DNA of 64,000 nucleotides from Rostrohypoxylon terebratum (taxonomy: Eukaryota; Ascomycota; Sordariomycetes; Xylariales; Hypoxylaceae): contig MU385962.1 in assembly GCA_022497145.1 (NCBI GenBank), positions 35,613 through 99,612 of the forward strand, read 5' to 3'. Below the pieces are notes generated by a model, which saw nothing but the letters and a program-made list of their open reading frames with translations, had not been told where the DNA came from and ran no database searches. The position numbers were made by a program, and so were the translations under genes. Within the stretch, counting starts at the first letter, position 1. Each line of letters opens with the position of its first letter. Shown piece by piece: positions 23,798 through 37,034 of the stretch.

Positions 23798-26700
23798 TCA
23801 TGTGGAGTGTCTTGGCTGTCCTTGGATCCCTAACCCTACGTCGGGAGAAGAACGGCTATCTCGTTTGCGGTCTCCGCTCTGGCTCCCGCTTGCGCTCCCG
23901 CTTGCGTTTCTACCTCTCCTGCTTAATCTTGGGGGACTAAACCTGGAATGCCTCACCGGTGGGCTCGCAGAAGAAGCCGGTCTTCCATTAGATTCATCGA
24001 CGTGTTCTGGCCCAGGCATAACGGCGCTGTCGCCTATGGGCGGGGTTTGGGACCCAAACTCTACAACTCGCCCATCAGAAAGCCGTATCCCACCAGAGCC
24101 AGACCTTGCCATCGGCTCTGCCCCGTCCGCTCCTTCAGATACTGTTGCTCTTGATCCTCTAGTTAGTGCGAAATGACCTAGTCGTCCGCTTGCAGATCGG
24201 TGTCTCTTTCCATCAGGAATGTCGTCGCTTCCACGTCTCTTAGGCTTGAACCTCGACACAAACCATGCCCTATCAAACTGAGGGTGGGATGAAAAGCCCG
24301 AAGCCGCACGTCGACGGCCGCGACCTGAGTCCTTGTACAGTGAGTAACTAGTAGGTATAGGCTCAAGGTCGAGCGCTGGAATTCTTGGACTAGGCTCCGT
24401 TTCTACAACGCTTGGTCGGCGAGAGTGAGGGCGTTGCATGATTTGTGACCCAGGAGAGGAGCTCAGTTGGGCTGATGGTGACGCATTTTGCACAGATAGG
24501 GAGTTGCTGGAGCCAAAACTATGACTTGACTGGTGACTAGGGTCGCGGGACATGGGTTGGCTAGAGTAGCCCTGGGGGTGCAGGTTTGGAGTTGGTGTCC
24601 ATGGAGCTGGGTGGTTTAATGCGAGAACATCGTCTGGTGGGTTATGGACTGTATGTGGGTAAGGTAGATTGGCTTGAGAGTGGATAGAAGGTAATGAATG
24701 GACAAGATGAAGATGCTCGTTGTCTTCGTCTATAGATTGCTGCGATGGTCGGTAAGAATCCCACTGATGAGGACCGGGAGAAGGGCCAGGGCGAAGACTG
24801 CTGCTGGTATTGATTTCAATTGGGATAGGTGGTGGCGAGAACGGCCCAGATGGATGCGCCGGGCTAGACTGCGCAGACCGTGATAACGCCACAGACGTTG
24901 GCCTTGATGGTGGTCTTGAAGCTCGTCCTACAGGAGAGTTCGACAGTGATCTAGATGGTATTGAGGGTGGCTTGAGTACATGCTCAGCCGTGTCTACTTC
25001 CGGGAACGACGGCTGCTGTGTCACTGGCGGGCTTGCGGACGGCGGTGATGGTAGGGATGTAGTAGTTAGTGGAGCTGCTGATAAGGGACTAGATACTTTG
25101 ACAGGAGCTAGACCTTCGAGTGATACAGAATGGTCGTTCTCTCTACGCTTGAGGATCGTTCGTGCAGCGAAATCGGGCGACGGCGCCGGGTTAGAGAACG
25201 TGGAAACCGGATATTCGTCAATTGTAGCCTCGGCCTTAGGATCAGCGTACGATGGTCGTCCAGCTATAAGTCTTGGGCGCACAGTTGCGCTGTCGCTTAT
25301 AAAATCGATGATGCTATCGACACTCGTTGGTTGCAAAGAAGGCGACCCCTTGTTAATCCGATCTAGATGTAATTGGGCCTTGGTTGCTTCTGACGACATA
25401 CTGTCGGTTGACGAGCGCGGCCTTGATAAAAGCTGCTGCCTTACCGTCGGGTTGATGATGCCTCTAGCTGTCTCCCGACTAATACTGACCCGCGGATCGC
25501 TGAGTATCTGAGATGCTGCTCTCCAAGCACCGGCACTATCACGGTAGCGTTTCGATGTATGTCGTTTAATAGTTCGATGATTTAGTTCAAAGACCTTGCG
25601 AGTAATTTCGTCATCATCTGGCATGGACATTGACTCAAAAACTTCTGTGGGTGCTGGTTGTGGCGTAACCGTCCTCGAATAATCTACATCGTCCTGTAAC
25701 TCAGTATGTGGAACGTGCCAATGATAAGGGTTGTGATGATCAAGGGGGCTATATATCGCTGGCGATTCCATCGCAGAGCTTTCCTCATATAGCATATACG
25801 GTTCAACTATGCTGCTGTTGCTCGGTGGCGTTTCCGAGTCGCCCTCGGACAAGCTATTCGTCCGTTCGAAGACAGAGATAATAACTCTTTCAGAACCTTG
25901 ACTTGATACCTCTGTGATTCTCTTAGTAAGTTGATCGATTCGCTTGCCGATAGTGTCTAAATGCGATTCTATCAACTTTCGGCACTCAGTAAGTTCGGGG
26001 TTTCTTCTCTCGAATCGGCTGATATGAGCTAGTAATCGTTCGCCATGAATGAGAAATCTCCGGTAATCCTCAGGTACTCCCGTTAGAGGGTCCTCGTCAA
26101 CCCGGCGATCGCTCACGTCGAAAGCTTTACAAAAGACGCGGATCGCCCGCTCCAACCAGAAAGGGGCTTGTCTTTCGTCAGCAAGGACATCGACGAAGAA
26201 TGCTTGAACAATCCCATGAACCCTCAGTATATCAAGGCTATCCTGACCCATATCGACACTTCGCGTACTATTCGAACTGGCTGATGAGGCCTCGCTGTTC
26301 TCATTTCTCTCAACGAGAGCGAAGGCAATAAGTATTTTAAACGTGTTATTCAGTGTAGACCTTCGGGTTTCGGGGTCGGCAGATTTGACAGGAGTCCTCT
26401 TGTCTAATGCTTTGGCGCCTAGTCTAATCGTTAGTATATGAAGATCTAATTGACATTGTTTGACGCTTACCTAGCACTACCATCTCCACTGGGATGTGCG
26501 TTCCGAAGAAGGATAGTAAGGACATCAGATTTAACGCGGCAGTAGCGCCTCTGTGTTCAAGTTGCTCGCGGACAGCACGATATGCTGGTAGGTTCCCTAC
26601 CTTCGGACGGCTTCGGAACGACCTCAGGTACTTCGCAAGCGGTTCTCTCGTAGCTTTCAGGTTCAGCGCTGCAACGTGGATCATAAGAGGCAGGCGATCC

Positions 26701-28841
26701 ATCAGCTCCACCAACTCTTCGGCGCGTTTTAAATCATCTTGAGTATATGGTTTCTTCTTCCCCATCTCTTCAAAGAGTAACTCCTGAGCTTCTTGCTTTG
26801 TCAACGGGTCTAGAGCGATGACCTGAGGGTTGTCAAACTGATAATCTTCACCAGGAGTTCGTTCTGTTGATGTATAAATAATGCTTGTGTTCTTCCCAAA
26901 CGGAATATAGTGTTGAAGACCTGGGATATCAAAATGAACGCCATCCAGGATGAGCAGCCAATTAACTTGGCTGCTCAACCATGATCGAACAGCTTGGACC
27001 ATTTCACGGCTATCAATCCTTCCGGTCCGGTCTAGGGGTACCACTTCGCTAAGGCCAACTGTCTTTGCGATATCCCAGTAGCCGTAGTCCAGCTCTTCTA
27101 AACATTTAGCTCGAATCCAGAAGATGCCACCTTTGTAGTCGTATTTATGCTGGAAGACATATTGTCGTGCTAAGTGAGTCTTACCTCCGCCAGGCATACT
27201 CTGTATCAAGACGGATGATGTTCCTACAGACCTTCTTTTATGGTCCATTAGCATCTTATGCAATAGTTTCAGTTCCTTATCTCGGCCTTTGAAATATGTG
27301 TTGGGACGAAACACTGTTGGCTTGACAAATAAAGGCTCTTGAGATGGGTCATGGTCAGATTTGGACTGTTGGGATGGAAAGTAGTCATCCTCAGACGGCT
27401 GGTTGGGAGTTGTTGGGCCAGTGAGAAGCGGTCTAGATTGATGATCGATTCGCGAGGTGTCTTGAGGTGAAGATAAGGTAGTATCATTATGCTGCGGAAC
27501 TACAGATAGAAAAACCAAATCAGCTACGGCTCCTTATTTTTATCGGCGTCTATTATGCTCTTGTGAATGGTCATCAACTTCCTCTATCTCAAAAGGAAGT
27601 TGGATATCTTCAAATACCGAGTTCCTCAAAGACCGATTATGAGAACGGTCTGAGACGCTTTCTAGGAAAGAGAGTGCTGGTGACCTACTGGATCCTTGGC
27701 CAGTCTGCTGGATGCGTTGTGAATCAAGCTAGTCGATGTTAGGTACGGTATCATCTTTGGGGTGGCTGTCTTTGGGAGGACCACATACCCATGGCTTCAT
27801 TCTCTCTTCAATCTCGTGCTTTGCCCTTGCTAGCTTCTCATCATCCTCCACTCTCCATCGAGTAGTGATAACATCCGGTGCATCGATAACCCAATCTCTG
27901 ATAGCTGTCGCTATTGTTCTGTAACCTGGTGCATTTCTACTTTCAAATTTGCACATGCCAGAGTGAGTTGCTTCAATAGCATAGTACGTCACACCCGGCA
28001 ATTGGGGGCTAGCTGAATGCGCGTCGACTATGAGCATCCTAGTACCCTTCAGATCCGTCTTGTGATTCTCATGTGCCATCAGAATCTTGAACCGCTGGTA
28101 AATATCGAGGAAATGGTTGTTGATGTTTTGCAAGGTTTCATTATCTCTCTTCAGCGTCTTCAGAAGAACGGATTCTGACTGAAAGAAGGTGCGGGGCACT
28201 ACGGCATCTGACATGCCCTGCAACATCGTACCCCATCCCGCTATATCAGAGCCTGTATGCGGTGTGCCGAGGAATATAAGCCCGTATGTAGACACGTAGA
28301 TGGATCGATAGTCTTCGTGTTGAGAGGCCTTCAAGTCGTTCGAGTATAATAGAGCACGCTTCACCAGTATTCCGCCCAAGCTGTGACACACCCATATGAT
28401 TGGGTTGTGAGACGACTGCTCATCTTTCCGGTAATGGGTGAGCGACGTCACCAACGTCTGCGCATGCATGTATATGAAATTGTCGCTCGGATTAGACCCA
28501 TGTTTCTTGGAGTATACATCGGCGTTATACCCGTATACGAGGATATTCGCGCGGGCTTCTCTTAGAGAGATGGGAAGTAGATCGGACGGCCAGAATACCC
28601 CATTTTTGGCCGACCACGTTTTTTCCGGGTCGCCATTCAGGCCGTGAACAAGAACGATGTCGACCTTTGCGTCAGGATGGGTGTAAACTGCCGTCGTCTC
28701 GTAGCGTGAGATTTGTTTGTTAATAGAGCCCTGTTGACGAGTATTTAGTAGACTGCTCATTATTGTAGATAGTACCGTGGTCGTCCAGTCTCTTATAATT
28801 CTATCTAGTCCCAAAATTCGAATCAAACGAGCGACATTCAT
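23798..28841 (-). CDS. NLR-type protein: LipA-like alpha/beta hydrolase + NB-ARC + disordered tail
   Basis: Four exons on the minus strand: 28841-27789, 27728-27579, 27491-26471 and 26418-23798 (about 1614 residues). Introns 1 and 3 have GTATGT/GTAAGC donors and CTAAC branch sites; intron 2 is less certain (GTTGAT or GTATTT donor). ATGs at 28925 and 28760 are alternative starts. The N-terminal hydrolase has VLVHGLNG, nucleophile Ser in CHSLGG (about residue 155) and GTPHTGSD. The NB-ARC has a P-loop (MPGGGKT, about residue 500), Walker B-like LLILDG, SIIYTSTER and a RLPLMIHVAAL (GLPL-like) motif. No ankyrin, TPR or WD repeats follow, only about 600 Ser/Pro-rich residues. Fungal NLRs of this class (SesB/LipA effector + NB-ARC) are viewed as non-self or damage sensors. 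Confidence 0.88.
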
Positions 28842-31800
28842 GGTATACGCGAAGAGACAAGAGGAGATCCATGAAATCTTCAGACCACGGTGGTGTTGAG
28901 ATTCGACGTTTTCAGGTTTATACATCAGACTGAGGGACGAAAAGGAACAGACCTCAACTTACCATGCTTACTTGTAAGAAAGGCCAAAGGGGGCTCGTGC
29001 CAGTATAGTCGCCTTATATGGCGAGAATAAGCGGAAGACCGGTAGTTGGAGGCGTTGTCTTTGCGAAGGAGGGAGGGATTTTAAGGAGATCGACACCGCG
29101 CGTGACACAGGGCGACGGTAATAAACTAAAGTACAGGGAGACATTTAGAGTTGAAGAATGTACACGATATACTTTGAAGTTTAGAACAATGTTGGAAGAG
29201 TCATAGGCGAAAAAGTTAGATGGGAAAGTAGTCCTTGGATCGACCTGACCATGAACTACAAGAAGATCCCCATACGGCTGAGCAGGCCTCCATGTGCTAT
29301 TAACACAACGTTGCCCTTTTTACAGGCTGGAAGGTCGGATGATTGAACAGTACAAAGTCCCAGCAGAAACAAAAAGTTTAAAGGTAGGCGAAATAGGTCA
29401 CATCGTACTCCGTCATGTATTTTGGTATTGAGAATGATGCGGAGGAGGGGTGTACGAAGTTGAAGGGAAAAATCTAGTACACCATCACGGGGTCCTGTTT
29501 TTGGTGTCGTCAGGTGGTTCCGCGTCTTGAACCTGGAGCTTCAACGATGGGTGCGATATGCGGTTTTGGTCATAGTATTCCCCACACCACCCCTGTTCCT
29601 GTACCCTAAAAAAGGTACTTGGAAGATTCTAAAAAAGAGCCCTGGAGATTGATTCATGCGGTAAGACGGGCGGGCGGCAGAAGGCAAGGGTCATGATCTG
29701 GGGGCCAAGAGACGTAGTGTAGTAATTCGGTATTGCTAGTTTCTTATTTCATGGTAAGGTAATACCTAGTCTTTCAAAACTTAGGTTAGGTTTTGTACAA
29801 TACACCCAGTACTAGGTATGTACCAGTGCATGCGCGTATATGTAAGTCAGAATAGCGTAATGGATCGTTCCTGGCAGACGTGTGTTTCGCCTAGTCGTGA
29901 TGGGTCGTGATGGGTTGTGATGCTCAAATCGTTGATGATCTTAGGCTGCAGGGTTCCGTCGATCTGTTTAGGTCGGGTAACTTTCGCAGTGAGTAATTTG
30001 ACGTCAACTAGATCAAGTTATCGGTTGGCTGGATCGAATAAGAACCGAGACACATAGAGCTAGACTGTATCATTGATTGGACGGGTGAATTGCCTTCGTC
30101 ACAGTTGTGTTGGCCGAAGGTTGAAGGTTGAAGATGGATGGATTTATGGATGGAACCGTGTGGGCCAGTCATTCCTCGTCTTTAAGGCTGCCTGGTGTAC
30201 CAGTCGTACCTGCTATACATGCTATACATACTGTCGAGTACCTACTGTATCAGATATCTACTGTACCTACCGTGCCTACCCATCAAAAACTTTTGATGTT
30301 ACAATAACATTGGAACTTATCCCATGAATCTGGATGGCATCGAAACTAAAGCTTAACTTTAATGTTTGCGCTAACTTTAAGTAGTGGGCTGTCACGGCCG
30401 TACCGAAAGTTAAAGTTTATAGGGCAGAGTTCGGTGTACCAACTACCGCTGAAAAAAAAAACCAGCTCAAACACCGGCGCACGATGTCATTTGTTGTCGC
30501 GAGAAGTATACTATTACTCACACATCCGAAGCATCTTGACTACTAAGTATGAAACTTATTCTGCTAAGAATGAATTTTCGGGATAGTATCATCTAGAAGA
30601 ATTATCTTACGCGCGAAGCATTTGCGAAAAGTGTACATGAGATATAGAATTAAGGTTCTCGATGTACATAGTACGATGTACGCCGCAGACCTGCCTCCGC
30701 CTGTACAGCTTAGGCAGGTACTCGTACGTACCAAGCTCCCGTTACTTCCGAAGTTCGGTACGCTACAGGACCGGCAGGACAACACCCGATGCATCGCTGA
30801 AGCTTGGAACATCCGTCCTTCAAAAACACCTATTTTAAGGATATTTCTACTTGGCGTTACGATGACAAAAATCCCAATACAGGATAGGTAACTTGTTGAC
30901 CTTCGAACGTTTCACATGTCTCGAGCACGATGAGTTTCACATGGATTAGGTAGACACAGATGTGTTGAGGTTACGGTGCATTATCAAGTAGTTTACTCGC
31001 TATTCGGGATTTGAGCCCCTCGATCCCCTGAATTCTAATTCTTCATCGCTATAAATCTCGATACGGGACAACTGGTTGGGTTTGTGTCGCATCCAAGGCT
31101 TCCCAGCGTTCGTATGCAATATAAAAATCCTGCCAACCTTCGAGCAAGGGAGGTTTATGGAATCTATATCGGGTAGACAGCGGTTAGAGGAGGGCCAATC
31201 AGCCACCGCCGATTTTACCAATCCATCACAGTTCTGTCTGCCAGGCACACTCACGTTTTGTCCTACGCAGCTCAGGCGATTCTTCGGTCCAAGAATGAGA
31301 TGTTGGTTCTGACGGTCCGAAACATGGTATCTTATAAATGAGTAATCACTGTGAAATGTCACTTATACGCTTATGTACCATACGCATTGATGTTCCAAAA
31401 CCATCACCCGCATACAGATTCAAACTCGTGATTGTCGAGAAAAATTTTTTCCAACCTCAAGAACCATGATGGTCCTTGGTCTCGGGATGCCGAGTGGTAG
31501 ATCGATCAGTTATCACTAGACGTGAATGTGTGTGTGGAACACCAACAGGCACATCAACAGGCACTGCCTTGCTGGATATGCCGAGAATAGCCACTTTGAT
31601 CTTCCCTTGGTAGAGATACAAGGCGATGCTAGAAAGGTGGTGTGAGAAGGTCTTGCCGCTATTACTTTGGATGTGGATATGATGTTGACATTGAGAAGCT
31701 AGGGATTTGATGCCCACAGTCTAGACGAAACCGTTTGAGGTCGACTTTGCGAATGTTCACACACTCGTCTGCCCCACCCCAGCTAGACATAGACTGTAGT

Positions 31801-31901
31801 TACACAAGATTGCGTGACAAGAATAGCTCATGTGTATGCTTGTACCTTCGATGAGAGGTCGTCTTCGTCTTCTTTGTTCGGAGCCCTCCCGTGCCTGGCC
31901 C
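28842..31901. other. 3-kb intergenic spacer
   Basis: No supported gene. A minus-strand frame at about 31000-31362 (about 120 codons, no clear start) is the best non-random candidate but has no recognisable motif. Simple repeats: GTCGTGATGG units near 29891-29919 and TGCTATACAT units near 30211-30230. Confidence 0.5.
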
Positions 31902-32810
31902 TTAATCTTTCGGGGCGAGCATTAGCACGTATTCGCGAGTGCTTTGTCCAAACTGAATCATGTCCTTCTCTCTGAGCTCCAAGTATCGGCTCTCGGGCAC
32001 CTTCTTACCATTAAGCGTAGTTCCATTGGCGCTTTCTAGGTCGATCAAGTATGGCTTCACTTTGCCAATTTTGTCACCGAACTCGTTGCGTTTTTCGATA
32101 TATCGGAATTGTATGACCGCATGCTGTTTACTGATGCTGGGGTGTTCGGTGGGCAGATCCACTACCGTCATTTCCCTACCAACTAACCAACAGCTACGGC
32201 TACTTAGTGGTACGGTATCGATGATATCTTCGCCTTTGAATACAAATAGTTTCCATTGGTCCTTCGGCGATGCTTTGCGAGCTTCGGGCGGCTCATGGTA
32301 CTTTAGTACTACCCTAGATCCATCAGATTGGATGACCGAGTTAGAAGCAGCAGCTAATGCGCCCGTGTTTCCATAGTTAGGCTTCTCTTTTGGCTTCGGA
32401 GGTTCTTCGCCTTGGGTGACGGCGAATGAATCAGCCTGCGAGGGCAACGGGCCACTTCGCTTCACAACTTGTTTGCCATCTCGGTCGCGGTCATTATAGT
32501 CACCGTCTCGCGCCCGGTGGCGGTAGGAGTCTCTTTCGCCATGTCTATCGTCGTGGTTGCGTGGACGTCTTTGTCTATGCTCGTTTCGCCTACCGCGGTC
32601 ACGATCCCGGGACGTGGATCTACGCCGAGGCGCATCAACTGGAGACCGTGAACGTCGGGGGCGTTTTCTATTCCCAGACCTATCGCGAGATCTTTCTCTT
32701 TTTGAGTCATCCCGACGAGTATTTCGGCTGCGCCTGCGACGTTCGTAAGCTGCTTCGCTATCGCTCCGTGAGGCTCGTCGCTCGTCTGGGGAAGATTCGT
32801 CGTAACCCAT
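31902..32810 (-). CDS. FHA-domain splicing factor (SNIP1/Pml1-like, RES complex)
   Basis: A single exon of 302 residues. The first 115 residues are an Arg/Asp/Ser-rich RS-like region (repeated RDRDR, RRRSRNTRRD). A linker with KPNYGNTGALAAASN precedes the FHA domain at about residues 180-300, with the ligand-binding signatures LVGRE, HPSISKQHAVIQFR and DLESANGTTLNG. This order and the linker sequence match human SNIP1 and yeast Pml1, subunits of the RES (retention and splicing) complex that binds the activated spliceosome and helps splice and retain pre-mRNA in the nucleus. The stop is followed by a gene-poor region. Confidence 0.93.
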   Translation of the reverse strand: MGYDESSPDERRASRSDSEAAYERRRRSRNTRRDDSKRERSRDRSGNRKRPRRSRSPVDAPRRRSTSRDRDRGRRNEHRQRRPRNHDDRHGERDSYRHRARDGDYNDRDRDGKQVVKRSGPLPSQADSFAVTQGEEPPKPKEKPNYGNTGALAAASNSVIQSDGSRVVLKYHEPPEARKASPKDQWKLFVFKGEDIIDTVPLSSRSCWLVGREMTVVDLPTEHPSISKQHAVIQFRYIEKRNEFGDKIGKVKPYLIDLESANGTTLNGKKVPESRYLELREKDMIQFGQSTREYVLMLAPKD

Positions 32811-35441
32811 GTCGGGGTATGTGGGTAAAGAGGTAACCAGGGAATGCCCTTTGGTTTCTTGGAGTTGGAAAGTTATGAGGCAAGTAGCGCGTGAATTGGA
32901 TTTCGGTCACGAATTTAGGCAAATTCCTGATAGGTATCGATGACTGGAAGGATGGTGAATTTTGAGGCTGAAGCTCAGGTACAGCAGCCCTGGGTGTATT
33001 GTACATTACAGGGCTTGGACAGTTAGGCAGTAACCTCCAGGCTAGTAGGCACTAATAGGTATTGTACATACCTAGGGAACTAAATTCTACTAGTAGCCCT
33101 GTATTACAGCAGCCTATCGCGACTTCCAGTTGCATCACTGTGCACCTTCCAGGTGATGTTTCTGTCAATCTAAGCCCCCACGACCCCACAAAAAACAGTG
33201 CCCCACTCTGCCACCTAAACTGCCACCACATAAGATTTTCTTCGCCCCTGAATTCTTCTCCCTTTCTTCTCCCTTTCCTTTTTTTTTCTTCAGCTCTCTT
33301 TACCTTTTAGCTTAAATCAAGTGTAGTATCTATTCTTTTCAGTTTAATCTCTGGAAGAGTCACATAGTGACTCAATCTTTGATTATTCTTATTTTTGCAC
33401 CCTGAGACTGCTTCCTCTGTGCTTGCGCATGATCATTCTCACCGTGTCCCTGGTATTACACTGCCTCCAGGCGATGCGAAAGTTTCGGTGTTTTCATCAT
33501 TCTCTCTGGCTTGCCCAGGGATATGAAGAAAGCTGTCAAGTATCATTTCTTTTGTCAATTGTACTCATTGAATTCCATGGTAAGGCTTATCTATTTCAAT
33601 TTCAATTGCATAGTCCCGTCTGTTAAAATGCTTCAACCTCTTGGTGTACCTGTCAGCCTGTTCACCTAAACTCCAATTAGAGGCTTACCTATCAACCATG
33701 AAAATCGGTCCAAACTCAACATTCTGCACCTATAGATGACCTAGAACTTGCTCCGTTGAGTAGTAGAAGTCCTTAGCCAGGGATTCGAGGCATACATTGA
33801 TTTCACCTTGATTTCACCTATGAATAAGCCCCTATACATACCTCGTTGCACTCATACTACCTTGTGCTTTATGTAGGTATTAGTGCTGCTCTGGCTCCAA
33901 AATTCAGTGAGGGCCGGGCTTTCATGAACGATCTATATTACAACTGCCGACCGGGTGTGTTGGTGATAGGCCCCTAGGTGTCAAACGTAGTAGCTGGTGC
34001 GTAGTAGGTAGAAGTGACCTATGAATGCTGGCTCCGTGAGATCAAGAGGCCAAACCTTCCTTCTCATATTACTTACCTAGTAGCTATCTAGTAGGACCAG
34101 TTATCTCTCAATAAGGGCTATAAGATATAATACCTTTCTCCCCCCCCCAACAGCACGGGATAAAGAGTCATATATATAGCTGGCGACTTGACCGTCGAAT
34201 ATGGAAATGCGCGTCATCTTTATGGCAGTTTCATAGGCACCATTGATGGGGCCAAAGACAACATGGCATGAGGAAATTATGGCTAAGAGGTAAAAGAACA
34301 TCAAGGTCTCTCTTTTTCGGAACTGCCATTCTCGAACTAGGACTTGATTCCTAGACTACCTAAGCATACTTAAGTACCTTTCTAAAAGAAGAGACAAAGT
34401 CTAGCAAGTTCAAATGGTTCACCTCCCTAGGCATAAAATGGGATAAAATGGGAAGTGGCTACTACCAGAAATCACAAATCTGAACTTGGGAACAAGGTGG
34501 TTCTCGCCAACTAATCATCGTCATTCCTCATTGTCAGCATAGCCATTATCGTCGGATTCATGATAAACATCACAGACTTTTCATTAGTTCGGGTATACAT
34601 GAAGGAGTGAACATTTACGTGCTTTCACTTGATCATGTAACTGCAGAGAAGCTATCTCAGCTTATTGACATGTGCCTTCTGCAGGAGCGGCTCTCCCCCC
34701 TTAACTTTGGTAACCACATTGACCAGGTACCGATTCAAGCGAGTTCGGTCTACCTACCTCATAGAACGAGCACGACTACGACTCGTTGTGGGATTCTGTG
34801 TCTTCCATGATGATCATGGCTCTATTGGCTGCGAGAAGGATCTTTGTGTTATATATCTGATAGATAGCTAAGAGCAAACAAATGACTGTGAAGCTGAGAA
34901 TCATCTTAAGCTGTAGGCACAACCCATTAGTTAATATGATATGCCCATAGGTATAGTGGCAGCGGAGCAGAGGATGAGGAGATTAAGAAACAACTATAGT
35001 GCGTCTCCGGTGAGATCCTCATCTCCCAAATTACGTGCCGTCTTCGTGATATATAAGATAGGAGTTGTCGTAGTCGACATACCTCTTTGAGGCAGTCACA
35101 TCACCACATGGCCATATTCCAGCTACACCCCTTCCAGTCGTCTCACATGGCATTCGTTGTATCCAACTTCTCTCAAAGTATAGTTCCTCGAAATCGAAGT
35201 TCCTGAATGGTATTATGTTCCTTGGGAGTAATGTGTTTATCCAAATTTTAATCTGAACTCCAACAACTTGCGATCTTTTTTCCGCAAAACTTTGCAGCTA
35301 CCTCCATGACCAAGCTTTCCAACGCAACCCAGCAGCAAAAATAGGTAGTAGACATCCAAATCCACAAAGACCCATCTATAGCACACCAATTCCATTTTCT
35401 AAGATCCCTACCCTTGAAGTATTCGCAGCTTACCCACGAGG
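32811..35441. other. 2.6-kb intergenic spacer
   Basis: Contains the upstream region of the minus-strand FHA gene (up to about 33300, with a CT-rich run at 33240-33300) and a long AT-rich upstream region for the cysteine-rich gene. A C10 homopolymer lies at about 34139-34148. No gene is supported. Confidence 0.55.
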
Positions 35442-36449
35442 ATGCCCAAGCATCGCCGTGAATCCTCGGAGGAGGACGTGTGTGACAATGAGTAAGTAAT
35501 ATTGTCCAGACACTTACCCTTCTTTACAATATCATTGATCCTAGTATGGGAGTAATGAATCACTCCCGATATATGCGTGGAATGAGACAATTCCCTCCAT
35601 AAATGACCCGATACTAACTCTTGTCGTTTCAGCGTCCCCGCCAACAAGAAGAGAAATGGAAAGGCCAAAAAGCCCCCAAAACTTAGCGGATGGCAGACGC
35701 GTACCAACAAGACGGCACAATGCGATGAGTGCTGGCATCAACACCAGTCTTGTACTGGCTGGCGTTGTGAGCGCTGCGCCAAGGGACGCCTTCAATGTAC
35801 ACGCTCAAGCGATGGCGTTTCTTGCGAAGAATGCATCGACGTGAAGGAGAAATGCAGTGGCGTTCGAGACAAGTGCCGGCGATGCGACGGTCTTAAGAGA
35901 AAGGACTGCGTACACAAAAGAGTGAGGATGCCCGATCCCGACCACATTCTAGCAACTGCGATGCGTATCGATCCCGAGATTGAGAAGAAAATCATCGTGG
36001 CACTCCGAACCACTATGAAGCCGGACGAGGGAGAGGGTGGCCAGGCAGAGGTCACTGGCGAACAGTACTTACTCCAGGCAGACAACGACCGCCGCAAGGC
36101 CCTTCGTAAGAAATGGAAGGCAACCAAACTGTACAAGTTCATCTACGAAGGTGAGGAGCCCGAATTAGACAACACCCTACTCGCCGCACCTTTTGGGTAT
36201 CAGCCTCATTATGGCCACTCCAGCTCTCAGTATACCATGACGCCCAACCCCATGCAGTATTTTCCCGGCGTTGCTATGAATGCTGAACCCCAACATCTCC
36301 CTATGGCGGCCAATCCCCATATGAACCCTATGAGTTCTCACCAGCCATCGTACAGCAACCATAGCTCCATCAATCCTAGCCAGATCTCTCGCCCTGACCG
36401 TAAACTTACTCAAGTATGGCACCAAGGCCCGCCGTCAATTTACCAGTAG
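35442..36449 (+). CDS. Cysteine-rich protein with four CX2CX6-7C units (tandem Zn2Cys6-like)
   Basis: Exon 1 35442-35491 and exon 2 35633-36449, with a GTAAGT donor and CTAAC branch, give 288 residues. A basic segment (KKRNGKAKKPPK) precedes four Cys units: Cys47-50-57, 62-65-72, 81-84-91 and 98-101-109. Pairs of such units equal the Zn2Cys6 fungal DNA-binding cluster pattern (CX2CX6C-linker-CX2CX6C), so the protein looks like two such clusters in a row. The rest has an alpha-helical basic stretch (RRKALRKKWKATKLYKF) and a Gln/Asn/Pro/Met-rich tail resembling an activation region. A role as DNA-binding regulator is inferred. The usual basic residues between Cys2 and Cys3 of a typical cluster are largely absent, so RNA or protein binding is possible. 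Confidence 0.85.
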
Positions 36450-37034
36450 TCATCCTGTAAGTCATCCAACTCAATATAGAGAAATCATGCTTATATCTAA
36501 TTATGTTCTTCAGGGTACCCCTCACGACGGTGCTCAGTCGCAATCCTACGATAAGAATGATCTTCTAACTTATGAAGACGGGGATCTTTACTCTCGCGGC
36601 GGTTGGTGGGTGTCAAAGCAAGGCCGGACTGGAAGAAAACTATCGTTTTGCTCTTTCGTTTCCTACTCAGGTTTTCCGCAGAAATTGATTCGGCGGTGGG
36701 ATTGGTCATCCATACGTTTTTTAGACTCTTGCATGGATAAGTCTGCCTCGAACCGGCTTCTCGCATTTCATATTCTAGAGGCGTGGTGCTGGACACAACG
36801 CAGACTTGATGTTGTTTAGTTGAACGAACTTTGATTGCTTATAACTGAACTGTTCCCCGCCACTGTTGATTTGTCGCCGCGATGAATTTCTCGTGATGAA
36901 ATCGCCGGCGTGCTACACATTGATGTGACTGAACCGAAATTATGTCCTATTAAAAATGGGAAGAGTTGCTAACGCCACCCATATATTCGTCACATACCGC
37001 TTCACTAAGTACCTAGTTATCGTATTATTGACCT
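36450..37034. other. Short convergent spacer with possible 3' UTR intron
   Basis: Just after the stop at 36449 is a GTAAGT donor (about 36457) and a TTCTTCAG acceptor (about 36514), i.e. a potential intron in the 3' UTR or an alternative 3' end. No further gene before the zinc-finger GTPase exon. Confidence 0.45.

Noticed and set aside
24810..25511. 233-codon plus-strand frame
   Set aside because: It is antisense to the NLR tail exon, with no motif or spliced structure; the minus-strand reading is clearly the gene.
31000..31362. 120-codon minus-strand frame
   Set aside because: No good start codon and no recognisable domain; may be a remnant but cannot be supported.
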